Below are positions 39,401-52,092 of a stretch of 60,930 nucleotides of DNA, piece after piece (position 1 is the stretch's first letter; each line of letters begins with the position of its first letter). Position numbers and translations under genes: made by a program. Source of the stretch: Nemertoderma westbladi (taxonomy: Eukaryota; Xenacoelomorpha; Nemertodermatida; Nemertodermatidae); the NCBI GenBank assembly GCA_032718475.1, contig JAUCBJ010004252.1, positions 1 through 60,930 of the forward strand, read 5' to 3'. Under the pieces are notes generated by a model. It was not told where the DNA came from. It did not search any database and saw nothing but the letters and a program-made list of their open reading frames with translations.

Positions 39401-42400
39401 CCTGCATTATTGTATTTTAAGTATGTGGAGCACACTCAACCTGCATTATTGTATTTTAGGTATGTGGAACACACTCAACCTGCATTATTGTATTTTAGTT
39501 ATGTGGACCACACTCAACCTGCATTATTGTATTTTAAGTATGTGGAGCACACTCAACCTGCATTATTGTATTTTAGGTATGTGGACCATACTCAACCTGC
39601 ATTATTGTATTTTGGGTATGTGGACCACACTCAACCTGCATTATTGTATTTTAGATATGTGGACCACACTCAACCTGCATTATTGTATTTTAGGTATGTG
39701 GACCACACTCAACCTGCATTATTGTATTTTAGGTATGTAGAGCACACTCAACCTGCATTATTGTATTTTAGGTATGTGGTCCACACTCAACCTGCATTAT
39801 TGTATTTTAAGTATGTGGAGCACACTCAACCTGCATTATTGTATTTTAGGTATGTGGAACACACTCAACCTGCATTATTGTATTTTAGTTATGTGGACCA
39901 CACTCAACCTGCATTATTGTATTTTAAGTATGTGGAGCACACTCAACCTGCATTATTGTATTTTAGGTATGTGGACCATACTCAACCTGCATTATTGTAT
40001 TTTGGGTATGTGGACCACACTCAACCTGCATTATTGTATTTTAGGTATGTGGACCACACTCAACCTGCATTATTGTATTTTAAGTATGTGGAGCACACTC
40101 AACCTGCATTATTGTATTTTAGGTATGTGGAACACACTCAACCTGCATTATTGTATTTTAGTTATGTGGACCACACTCAACCTGCATTATTGTATTTTAA
40201 GTATGTGGAGCACACTCAACCTGCATTATTGTATTTTAAGTATGTGGAGCACACTCAACCTGCATTATTGTATTTTAAGTATGTGGAGCACACTCAACCT
40301 GCATTATTGTATTTTAGGTATGTGGTCCACACTCAACCTGCATTATTGTATTTTAGGTATGTGGACCATACTCAACCTGCATTATTGTATTTTGGGTATG
40401 TGGACCACACTCAACCTGCATTATTGTATTTTAGATATGTGGACCACACTCAACCTGCATTATTGTATTTTAGGTATGTGGACCACACTCAACCTGCATT
40501 ATTGTATTTTAGGTATGTAGAGCACACTCAACCTGCATTATTGTATTTTAGGTATGTGGTCCACACTCAACCTGCATTATTGTATTTTAGGTATGTGGAC
40601 CACACTCAACCTGCATTATTGTATTTTAAGTGTGTGGAGCACACTCAACCTGCATTATTGTATTTTAAGTATGTGGAGCACACTCAACCTGCATTATTGT
40701 ATTTTAAGTATGTGGAGCACACTCAACCTGCATTATTGTATTTTAGGTATGTGGACCACACTCAACCTGCATTATTGTATTTTAGGTATGTGGAGCACAC
40801 TCAACCTGCTCTATTATATTTTAGGTATGTGGAGCACACTCAACCTGCATTATTGTATTTTAGGTATGTGGACCACACTCAACCTGCATTATTGTATTTT
40901 AGGTATGTGGAGCACACTCAACCTGCATTATTGTATTTTAGGTATGTGGACCACACTCAACCTGCATTATTGTATTTTAAGTATGTGGAGCACACTCAAC
41001 CTGCATTATTGTATTTTAAGTATGTGGAGCACACTCAACCTGCATTATTGTATTTTAGGTATGTGGACCACACTCAACCTGCATTATTGTATTTTAAGTA
41101 TGTGGAGCACACTCAACCTGCATTATTGTATTTTAGGTATGTGGAGCACACTCAACCTGCATTATTGTATTTTAGGTATGTGGAGCACACTCAACCTGCA
41201 TTATTGTATTTTAGGTATGTGGACCACACTCAACCTGCATTATTGTATTTTAGGTATGTGGAGCACACTCAACCTGCATTATTGTATTTTAGGTATGTGG
41301 AGCACACTCAACCTGCATTATTGTATTTTAGGTATGTGGACCACACTCAACCTGCATTATTGTATTTTAGGTATGTGGAGCACACTCAACCTGCATTATT
41401 GTATTTTAGGTATGTGGAGCACACTCAACCTGCATTATTGTATTTTAGGTATGTGGAGCACACTCAACCTGCATTATTGTATTTTAGGTATGTGGAGCAC
41501 ACTCAACCTGCTTTATTTTATTTTAGGTATGTGGACCATACTCAACCTGCATTATTGTATTTTAGGTATGTGGACCACACTCAACCTGCATTATTGTATT
41601 TTAGGTATGTGGACCACACTCAACCTGCATTATTGTATTTTAAGTATGTGGAGCACACTCAACCTGCATTATTGTATTTTAAGTATGTGGAGCACACTCA
41701 ACCTGCATTATTGTATTTTAAGTATGTGGAGCACACTCAACCTGCATTATTGTATTTTAGGTATGTGGACCACACTCAACCTGCATTATTGTATTTTAGG
41801 TATGTGGACCACACTCAACCTGCATTATTGTATTTTAGGTATGTGGACCACACTCAACCTGCATTATTGTATTTTAAGTATGTGGAGCACACTCAACCTG
41901 CATTATTGTATTTTAAGTATGTGGACCACACTCAACCTGCATTATTGTATTTTAGGTATGTGGACCACACTCAACCTGCATTATTGTATTTTAAGTATGT
42001 GGAGCACACTCAACCTGCATTATTCTATTTTAAGTATGTGGAGCACACTCAACCTGCATTATTGTATTTTAGGTATGTGGACCACACTCAACCTGCATTA
42101 TTGTATTTTAGGTATGTGGACCACACTCAACCTGCATTATTGTATTTTAAGTATGTGGAGCACACTCAACCTGCATTATTGTATTTTAAGTATGTGGAGC
42201 ACACTCAACCTGCATTATTGTATTTTAAGTATGTGGAGCACACTCAACCTGCATTATTGTATTTTAGGTATGTGGACCACACTCAACCTGCATTATTGTA
42301 TTTTAAGTATGTGGACCACACTCAACCTGCATTATTGTATTTTAGGTATGTGGACCACACTCAACCTGCATTATTGTATTTTAGGTATGTGGACCACACT

Positions 42401-45400
42401 CAACCTGCATTATTGTATTTTAGGTATGTGGACCACACTCAACCTGCATTATTGTATTTTAAGTATGTGGAGCACACTCAACCTGCATTATTGTATTTTA
42501 AGTATGTGGAGCACACTCAACCTGCATTATTGTATTTTAGGTATGTGGACCACACTCAACCTGCATTATTGTATTTTAGGTATGTGGAGCACACTCAACC
42601 TGCATTATTGTATTTTAGGTATGTGGACCACACTCAACCTGCATTATTGTATTTTAGGTATGTGGAGCACACTCAACCTGCTTTATTTTATTTTAGGTAT
42701 GTGGACCATACTCAACCTGCATTATTGTATTTTAAGTATGTGGAGCACACTCAACCTGCATTATTGTATTTTAAGTATGTGGAGCACACTCAACCTGCAT
42801 TATTGTATTTTAGGTATGTGGACCACACTCAACCTGCATTATTGTATTTTAAGTATGTGGAGCACACTCAACCTGCATTATTGTATTTTAGGTATGTGGA
42901 CCACACTCAACCTGCATTATTGTATTTTAGGTATGTGGAGCACACTCAACCTGCATTATTGTATTTTAGGTATGTGGACCACACTCAACCTGCATTATTG
43001 TATTTTAGGTATGTGGAGCACACTCAACCTGCTTTATTTTATTTTAGGTATGTGGACCATACTCAACCTGCATTATTGTATTTTAGGTATGTGGACCACA
43101 CTCAACCTGCATTATTGTATTTTAGGTATGTGGACCACACTCAACCTGCATTATTGTATTTTAAGTATGTGGAGCACACTCAACCTGCATTATTGTATTT
43201 TAAGTATGTGGAGCACACTCAACCTGCATTATTGTATTTTAAGTATGTGGAGCACACTCAACCTGCATTATTGTATTTTAGGTATGTGGACCACACTCAA
43301 CCTGCATTATTGTATTTTAGGTATGTGGACCACACTCAACCTGCATTATTGTATTTTAGGTATGTGGACCACACTCAACCTGCATTATTGTATTTTAAGT
43401 ATGTGGAGCACACTCAACCTGCATTATTGTATTTTAAGTATGTGGACCACACTCAACCTGCATTATTGTATTTTAGGTATGTGGACCACACTCAACCTGC
43501 ATTATTGTATTTTAAGTATGTGGAGCACACTCAACCTGCATTATTGTATTTTAAGTATGTGGAGCACACTCAACCTGCATTATTGTATTTTAGGTATGTG
43601 GACCACACTCAACCTGCATTATTGTATTTTAGGTATGTGGACCACACTCAACCTGCATTATTGTATTTTAAGTATGTGGAGCACACTCAACCTGCATTAT
43701 TGTATTTTAAGTATGTGGAGCACACTCAACCTGCATTATTGTATTTTAAGTATGTGGAGCACACTCAACCTGCATTATTGTATTTTAGGTATGTGGACCA
43801 CACTCAACCTGCATTATTGTATTTTAAGTATGTGGACCACACTCAACCTGCATTATTGTATTTTAGGTATGTGGACCACACTCAACCTGCATTATTGTAT
43901 TTTAGGTATGTGGACCACACTCAACCTGCATTATTGTATTTTAAGTATGTGGAGCACACTCAACCTGCATTATTGTATTTTAAGTATGTGGAGCACACTC
44001 AACCTGCATTATTGTATTTTAAGTATGTGGACCACACTCAACCTGCATTATTGTATTTTAGGTATGTGGACCACACTCAACCTGCATTATTGTATTTTAA
44101 GTATGTGGAGCACACTCAACCTGCATTATTGTATTTTAAGTATGTGGAGCACACTCAACCTGCATTATTGTATTTTAAGTATGTGGAGCACACTCAACCT
44201 GCATTATTGTATTTTAGGTATGTGGACCACACTCAACCTGCATTATTGTATTTTAGGTATGTGGAGCACACTCAACCTGCATTATTGTATTTTAGGTATG
44301 TGGAGCACACTCAACCTGCATTATTGTATTTTAGGTATGTGGACCATACCCAACCTGCATTATTGTATTTTAGGTATGTGGAACACACTCAACCTGCATT
44401 ATTGTATTTTAGGTATGTGGACCACACTCAACCTGCATTATTGTATTTTAGGTATGTGGAGCACACTCAACCTGCATTATTGTATTTTAGGTATGTGGAC
44501 CACACTCAACCTGCATTATTGTATTTTAAGTATGTGGAGCACACTCAACCTGCATTATTGTATTTTAGGTATGTGGACCATACCCAACCTGCATTATTGT
44601 ATTTTAGGTATGTGGAACACACTCAACCTGCATTATTGTATTTTAGGTATGTGGACCACACTCAACCTGCATTATTGTATTTTAAGTATGTGGACCACAC
44701 TCAACCTGCATTATTGTATTTTAAGTGTGTGGAGCACACTCAACCTGCATTATTGTATTTTAAGTGTGTGGAACACACTCAACCTGCATTATTGTATTTT
44801 AAGTATGTGGAGCACACTCAACCTGCATTATTGTATTTTAGGTATGTGGACCACACTCAACCTGCATTATTGTATTTTAAGTATGTGGAGCACACTCAAC
44901 CTGCATTATTGTATTTTAAGTATGTGGAGCACACTCAACCTGCATTATTGTATTTTAAGTATGTGGAGCACACTCAACCTGCATTATTGTATTTTAGGTA
45001 TGTGGACCATACCCAACCTGCATTATTGTATTTTAGGTATGTGGAACACACTCAACCTGCATTATTGTATTTTAGGTATGTGGAGCACACTCAACCTGCA
45101 TTATTGTATTTTAGGTATGTGGACCACACTCAACCTGCATTATTGTATTTTAGGTATGTGGAGCACACTCAACCTGCTTTATTTTATTTTAGGTATGTGG
45201 ACCACACTCAACCTGCATTATTGTATTTTAAGTATGTGGAGCACACTCAACCTGCATTATTGTATTTTAAGTATGTGGAGCACACTCAACCTGCATTATT
45301 GTATTTTAGGTATGTGGACCATACCCAACCTGCATTATTGTATTTTAGGTATGTGGAACACACTCAACCTGCATTATTGTATTTTAGGTATGTGGACCAC

Positions 45401-48057
45401 ACTCAACCTGCATTATTGTATTTTAAGTATGTGGACCACACTCAACCTGCATTATTGTATTTTAAGTATGTGGAGCACACTCAACCTGCATTATTGTATT
45501 TTAGGTATGTGGAACACACTCAACCTGCATTATTGTATTTTAGGTATGTGGACCACACTCAACCTGCATTATTGTATTTTAGGTATGTGGACCACACTCA
45601 ACCTGCATTATTGTATTTTAGGTATGTGGACCACACTCAACCTGCATTATTGTATTTTAGGTATGTAGAGCACACTCAACCTGCATTATTGTATTTTAGG
45701 TATGTGGAACACACTCAACCTGCATTATTGTATTTTAGGTATGTGGACCACACTCAACCTGCTCTATTGTATTTTAGGTATGTGGAGCACACTCAGCCTG
45801 CTCTATTGTATTTTAGGTATGTGGACCACACTCAACCTGCATTATTGTATTTTAGGTATGTGGACCACACTCAACCTGCATTATTGTATTTTAGGTATGT
45901 GGACCACACTCAACCTGCATTATTGTATTTTAGGTATGTAGAGCACACTCAACCTGCATTATTGTATTTTAGGTATGTGGAACACACTCAACCTGCATTA
46001 TTGTATTTTAGGTATGTGGACCACACTCAACCTGCTCTATTGTATTTTAAGTATGTGGAGCACACTCAACCTGCATTATTGTATTTTAGGTATGTGGAAC
46101 ACACTCAACCTGCATTATTGTATTTTAGGTATGTGGACCACACTCAACCTGCTCTATTGTATTTTAGGTATGTGGAGCACACTCAGCCTGCTCTATTGTA
46201 TTTTAGGTATGTGGACCACACTCAACCTGCATTATTGTATTTTAGGTATGTGGACCACACTCAACCTGCTCTATTGTATTTTAGGTATGTGGACCACACT
46301 CAACCTGCTCTATTGTATTTTAGGTATGTGGACCACACTCAACCTGCTCTATTGTATTTTAGGTATGTGGAGCACACTCAGCCTGCTCTATTGTATTTTA
46401 GGTATGTGGACCACACTCAACCTGCTTTATTGTATTTTAGGTATGTGGACCACACTCAACCTGCATTATTGTATTTTAAGTATGTGGAGCACACTCAACC
46501 TGCATTATTGTATTTTAGGTATGTGGAACACACTCAACCTGCATTATTGTATTTTAGGTATGTGGACCACACTCAACCTGCTCTATTGTATTTTAGGTAT
46601 GTGGACCACACTCAACCTGCTCTATTGTATTTTAGGTATGTGGACCACACTCAACCTGCTCTATTGTATTTTAGGTATGTGGAGCACACTCAGCCTGCTC
46701 TATTGTATTTTAGGTATGTGGACCACACTCAACCTGCTTTATTGTATTTTAGGTATGTGGACCACACTCAACCTGCATTATTGTATTTTAAGTATGTGGA
46801 GCACACTCAACCTGCATTATTGTATTTTAGGTATGTGGAACACACTCAACCTGCATTATTGTATTTTAGGTATGTGGAGCACACTCAACCTGCATTATTG
46901 TATTTTAGGTATGTGGACCACACTCAACCTGCTTTATTGTATTTTAGGTATGTGGACCACACTCAACCTGCATTATTGTATTTTAGGTATGTGGAGCACA
47001 CTCAATATTGTATTTTAGGTATGTGGAGCACACTCAACCTGCATTATTGTATTTTAGGTATGTGGAGCACACTCAATATTGTATTTTAGGTATGTGGACC
47101 ACACTCAACCTGCTCTATTATATTTTAGGTATGTGGAGCACACTCAACCTGCATTATTGTATTTTAGGTATGTGGACCACACTCAACCTGCTTTATTGTA
47201 TTTTAGGTATGTGGACCACACTCAACCTGCATTATTGTATTTTAGGTATGTGGAACACACTCAACCTGCATTATTGTATTTTAGGTATGTGGACCACACT
47301 CAACCTGCATTATTGTATTTTAAGTATGTGGAGCACACTCAACCTGCATTATTGTATTTTAGGTATGTGGAACACACTCAACCTGCTCTATTATATTTTA
47401 GGTATGTGGAGCACACTCAACCTGCATTATTGTATTTTAGGTATGTGGACCACACTCAACCTGCTTTATTGTATTTTAGGTATGTGGACCACACTCAACC
47501 TGCATTATTGTATTTTAGGTATGTGGAACACACTCAACCTGCATTATTGTATTTTAGGTATGTGGACCACACTCAACCTGCTCTATTATATTTTAGGTAT
47601 GTGGAGCACACTCAACCTGCATTATTGTATTTTAGGTATGTGGACCACACTCAACCTGCTTTATTGTATTTTAGGTATGTGGACCACACTCAACCTGCAT
47701 TATTGTATTTTAGGTATGTGGAACACACTCAACCTGCATTATTGTATTTTAGGTATGTGGACCACACTCAACCTGCATTATTGTATTTTAAGTATGTGGA
47801 GCACACTCAACCTGCATTATTGTATTTTAGGTATGTGGAACACACTCAACCTGCTTTATTGTATTTTAGGTATGTGGACCACATTCAACCTACATTATTG
47901 TATTTTAGGTATGTGGACCACACTCAACCTGCATTATTGTATTTTAGGTATGTGGACCACACTCAACCTGCATTATTGTATTTTAGGCATGTGGACCACA
48001 CTCAACCTGCATTATTGTATTTTAGGTATGTGGTGCACACTCAACCTGCTCTATTGA
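36431..48057 (+). repeat. 39-bp minisatellite array, about 298 units, with fused AG|GT splice-like junctions
   Basis: An 11.6-kb head-to-tail array with a 39-base period. Each unit reads GTATGTGGACCACACTCAAC, then CTGCATTATTGTATTTTAG. The junction TTGTATTTTAG|GTATGTGG has a T-rich tract ending in AG and, without a gap, a GTATGT donor-like word. Common variants are TTTTAAGTATGTGGAGCAC (AG lost), TTTTAGTTATG (GT lost), GGGTATG and AGATATG. The period is a multiple of three and two plus frames lack stops, so reading it as protein gives RYVDHTQPALLYF or GMWTTLNLHYCIL repeats of up to 3157 residues; the third frame stops in every unit. Irregular units: a two-base insertion near 37606 and seven-base deletions near 47005 and 47075. 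Confidence 0.98.
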
Positions 48058-48071
48058 CCACAATCTTATAG

Positions 48072-48143
48072 TTTGTGGTTGTAAATACATCGACGATGGA
48101 AAGGGGAAGTGCCTGCCGGAACCAACTCCTGATCCAGAACAAG
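48072..48143 (+). CDS. Small Cys-rich exon (EGF-like half module)
   Basis: Exon of 72 bases (24 codons, phase 1-1) between CAATCTTATAG and the donor GTATAC. It encodes CGCKYIDDGKGKC followed by a Pro/Glu-rich linker (LPEPTPDPEQ). C-x-C-x(10)-C matches the last three cysteines of an EGF-type module. If so, the first half must come from an upstream exon, for which 36173-36302 is the only candidate seen. The phase matches LamG exon 6 before it and the ShKT exon after it. The 39-bp array ends only 14 bases upstream, so the exon's branch site must lie inside or at the very edge of the last array unit. Confidence 0.6.
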
Positions 48144-49598
48144 GTATACATTTACAGAACTAGAATGTTTTCATAGCTCTATGGGTTAGATATATTCCCT
48201 GCATACATTCTAACATTCAACACATTCTATCATTAAAAACGTCAAAATTTGTTCAAAATAAATAATTTTTGTTGTAATATAATATATGATAATATATTAT
48301 ACAAATTTTGTAATGACCACAAACAAGTCTTGCATAAAAGGTAGCTAAATATTTTTAAGTAGAGTTAATAAATAATAAAAAAAAATCGCAAAATTCAAGA
48401 TAAATAATATAAATGTATAATTATTGAATCGATTTGGGAACAAGTAATTTATTTGGTTATTTCACACCCATAGTGTGTGGGAACAAGTAATTTATTTGGT
48501 TATTTCACACCCATAGTGTGTGTGACGTCACACCCATAGTGTGTGTGACGCGTAAGTGAAATATTACGTAGTTTTCTTCCTAAATTCTGTCATCTCTAGC
48601 GGCACAATAATAGTCTACAATAAAGATAAAGGCCTTAAGAATTGTAAATTTAATAAGTCAAAAAATTTTAACAGATTTTTATATCAATTTATAATATAAA
48701 TTTTTTTATTTTATTGAGTATCTTATGTAAATATTTGAATGAATCAAAATAAAGGTCTCCATTTGCCCCGCGTGGGCGCAGTTTTAAAAAAAAATTCCTA
48801 AATTTTAACATTACGAAATGATTGTATATATATACATATTATAAGTGATATAAACTGCACAAATTAAATTAGTTGATGTATAAATAATTGTAAAAATGAC
48901 ATAAATTATGTTATAAATAAGTTAGCTTATATTTATGGTGGCGTTTGGAGCCATGTTCATAAGTATGTTGTTCCCGGAGCCATGGGGACAGGTCAATAGT
49001 ACTGGGAGCGATACCGGTAGATATTGTCTGGCTGTCAGGAAATTAATAATAAATACCAGTTATTGTTTATGTGGTAACCTTGGTGATCCCAAGTTTCAGG
49101 TTCATTTGCAATGAACGGATGAACTGTAAAGTCGCTCTGTTGGGACAATACAACATAACAATATATCACTAAAATGTACAGGCCAATACAATACTGTAAT
49201 GTCCTCTAAAGTTGTAAATTGCTAAATAACAACTCGCTGAGGCGTTGAGTAATGTTACAATTTTGGAATAAAATAAATTACAGATAAAATATAGGGTTAT
49301 TAAAATATTGTAATGTATTCATACAGTAGCTAATTAACCATTTAAAAGAAATGAGAATCCATGTAAAATCCATAAGGATAAATAATGTAATTTATGACGT
49401 AACTAACGCCCTTTCTATGGAAGGAGTTAAAATATTGTTCTATTTAAAAAATCAAAATAGCTTTACTTGGAAAGAGAACATTATTTTAACTCAAGAAAGA
49501 CAGGAGACAAAATCATTACTTGAGATTTACCATAAGATACTGACATAAGATGATGACATAAGAATAATCTCTAACTATATCTTTTAATTACCATGTAG
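48144..49598. other. Intron between Cys-rich exon and first ShKT exon
   Basis: AT-rich phase-1 intron. 48437-48550 holds a tandem duplication (GGGAACAAGTAATTTATTTG twice, with CACACCCATAGTGTGTG palindromes three times). The remainder shows no gene; a short open frame at 49351-49548 has no recognisable features. Confidence 0.55.
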
Positions 49599-49736
49599 AA
49601 GTATGTGAAGATTCATCCACGGCCTGCAATAATTGGGCCAATAATAAGGGAGAATGCAGAGTGAACCCACAGTATATGTTCAAAAACTGTCCCAAAGCTT
49701 GTCGAAGTAGCAAATGTTCAAACCTGGAGACCGAAG
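49599..49736 (+). CDS. ShKT domain exon 1
   Basis: Exon of 138 bases (46 codons, phase 1-1), acceptor TTAATTACCATGTAG, donor GTGAGT. It encodes a textbook ShKT module: VCEDSSTACNNWANNKGEC, then RVNPQYMFKNCPKACRSSKC. The six cysteines are spaced x6, x8, x8, x3, x4, with the Asp after the first Cys, the Trp and the NP-YM-NCP segment of the family. ShKT domains were first seen in a sea anemone channel blocker but are common as structural or protein-binding modules in secreted metazoan proteins. In this context, following LamG domains, a structural role is more likely than a toxic one. Confidence 0.88.
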
Positions 49737-51963
49737 GTGAGTAGTTTAGTGATGAATTAAATGCAGCAATTAAATACTAACAGATACACGTACCTAATTT
49801 ACCATAGACAAACCTCATTATATACATAATACTAGCAAGCCAGGCGCTAAAAATATACATACTCAATTTGTGCTTTAGATATACATAGAAGTATCTGGGG
49901 AAATTTCCCTCAGGTTCAGAATAGCCAATGAACAGCTTTGCATAAGACTGTAAGATATACTACAGTACTGGCACTCCGTCCATACACTAAACGAACGGAT
50001 GAAGTGGTAGACATTCACCAGCGGTAACATAGTGTATGGATGGTAGAAATCTCTATAAAATTATGAACGTCTGTGTGTTTGTTTGTTTGTCAGATAAAGG
50101 CTTTCAAGCGGGAATAGTTAATAATAATCTGTAACTGCATTTGTTTATTGCGTAATCCTGGAAGTAATCTGGTAGAAATTAATTTAATTTACGCAACGTT
50201 TAGCAAATGTAGAAATCTGATTGGCTATTATCTCTAACTCCGAAGCCAATAATTACCCCTTGCTAGCTATAAAAAGATATATGATATGTCATGATGAGTT
50301 CGCAACGGACACCCAACTCCAACCATTGGATTTAGTGAGACTCATTCAACACACCAAACCAAAACTTGCTACCTCAGCTTCAGCTCAACTAGTTGGAGTT
50401 AAGTGAAATTGAGATTGAGATTATTTATTGCACAATAAAATTTCGACGAAAATTGTGATGGGACTCAGGAGTTGGCTGTCTGAACCCCGACCGTTGTGTT
50501 GTTTGGGCTTATACGCGTCGCCGCGTCCGCAGGCTGCTGAAAGGCTGGTGACTGAATGTTAACGCCAAAGGCCGTTCAAATAACTGAGTTTCTAATGGCA
50601 GTTGTTGTAATGTCAGATCGTAATAATAGCACAATCAGAATATAATAGCACGGTAGTGACGACGGTTTAAAACCGTTCCGGGTTCCGGTCTCACACAACT
50701 CTACAGATACCAACTGAATCACAATGAGTAGGTACAACGGTTATATTGCTAACACATATTAATTACTCCTACTGTCTACTGTTCTTAGCGGCCTGGCCAA
50801 TGGATGCGTTCCAATCACCTGTTTTCCAGCCCCATCATTGGCTAACCTAATTAATCTCCATCCCGGCACTCCCTGTTGCCACTATCCCCAATTGCTAGCT
50901 CCTTTGTCCCCTGAGATGGCTTATGGCCTCTCAACTCTATATGTGGCTGGCAGTGTGTGTTGCCTGAGTTGGTTATTAGGTGACATTATATTAGTAATGT
51001 CACCTTACCAACTATAATTGGTAAAATGCCACTTTGCCCATTTTCCGCTGGGTAGTGCAGGGAATTGAATCCGCTTACAAAAATAGCGTAAATATACATA
51101 CATACAGTTACATATAACACATAAAGGCAATTAATTTTACATTTATTACATCTTTTTAAAAAATATACCATGCTTAAAAAGTTAAAAAACCATCATAAAA
51201 TTATTTTGTAGGTAACAAATATCATTTAGTATCAAATAACATTTAAATAGTTCTGTCAAAGAACAAGCAGAAATGTGTTACTATATATGAGATGAGATAA
51301 AAAAAATTTCGTGCTTAATTGGTTAAAAAAAATCATTGTAAAATTATAGTGGAGGGGATAGCCTCATGAGTTATTTAACTCCTTTTCATGGGGGTCCCCG
51401 AGAAAAAATATCGCAAATGTATGCCATAATAAGGTATTGCTATAAAAGATAAAAATATAATAATATTGCGGAACATCGTATCATATTTAAAAATATTAGT
51501 GATAAAATTCTAAATCTTTTAAAATAGGTATCGGCTGATTGTCATTTCGTTTTGTTTTAAATAGAATTTAAAAAGCTTTAAAATCATCATATTTTATCGT
51601 GGAATTGCCCTAAAGGATAAAATATAAGATATTAAACATATTAAAAAGTTATTTCAATATAAAAGTTTGTGTCGCTTGCTAAAAGTAGATTGCCTGATCA
51701 TCAGCTATGAGTTTTTCAAAGTAGTGGTCCTTCAACGCATGTTTAAAGCCTTCTAACGTGGGAATACGAGTTATTTCATTAGGGAGATCATTCTAAAGTC
51801 CAAAGCCAGTCAGTCGGAAATAAAAAAAAGTAGACACCAAGACATCCTAAAAATTATACTATGTCTGTCTGTATAAGGAGCATTTACATTGTATTTAAAA
51901 CACTTTAAAATGTTGAAAGAAATACAATCATACAGAAATAAAACACTGATCATTTGTTTCCAG
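49737..51963. other. Intron between ShKT exons 1 and 2
   Basis: Phase-1 intron of 2.2 kb. 50640-50720 contains GACGGTTTAAAACCGTTCC, a near-perfect palindrome in a short GC-richer patch (50450-50720) that could be mobile-element debris. 51690-51815 holds a LINE tail listed separately. The rest is AT-rich without gene signals. Confidence 0.5.
51690..51815 (-). mobile_element. LINE ORF C-terminal fragment
   Basis: The minus-strand translation NDLPNEITRIPTLEGFKHAL, followed by KDHYFEKL, matches the WN-LP-EI...FK--LK ending common to many LINE RT proteins. The Trp of that motif is a TAG stop here. Only this short terminal part remains. Confidence 0.6.
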
Positions 51964-52092
51964 CTGCTGAGGTTGCAGGATGTTTCGATACTGCAGACTG
52001 TGTTGGTGTTGATTGCCATCCTGATGACAAAGAGAAACAGTACTATGCCTGGCACCGTTGCCCAGTCACATGCAATCTATGCCGCATGAAGA
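51964..52092 (+). CDS. ShKT-like domain exon 2
   Basis: Exon of 129 bases (43 codons, phase 1-1), acceptor CATTTGTTTCCAG, donor GTAAGT. It encodes GCFDTADCVGVDC and then YYAWHRCPVTCNLC. Six cysteines spaced x5, x4, x14, x3, x2; the C-terminal C-x3-C-x2-C and the preceding aromatic-rich stretch are those of ShKT modules, while the N-terminal half is a variant with a shifted third cysteine. It keeps phase with the exons on both sides. Function is presumably structural or ligand binding outside the cell. Confidence 0.78.

Larger units (their letters stand above)
24741..48071. other. 23-kb intron between LamG exon 6 and the first Cys-rich exon
   Basis: Largest intron of the model, filled by the elements listed separately. 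Stretches without recognised content are 24741-25110, 28905-28955, 30170-30300, 30840-31330, 33640-33830, 34340-34790 and 35350-35540. All are AT-rich except 35340-35480, which is more mixed. Phase 1 is kept across the gap (LamG exon 6 out, exon 48072 in). The possible exon at 36173-36302 does not fit that phase. Confidence 0.5.

Noticed and set aside
37616-47089. A single 3157-residue open frame through the 39-bp array as a giant repeat protein
   Set aside because: The period is a multiple of three and two frames lack stops, so a long frame is automatic. There is no start context, the frame is broken by indels near 37606, 47005 and 47075, and the array lies within an intron. Recorded as a repeat; the synonymous bias is listed as a finding.
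35555-48057. CRISPR-like arrays
   Set aside because: Units are head-to-tail without spacers, and the genome is that of an animal.
50640-50720. Palindrome GACGGTTTAAAACCGTTCC as a regulatory operator or LTR end
   Set aside because: Only one copy, with no partner repeat or target duplication visible nearby.
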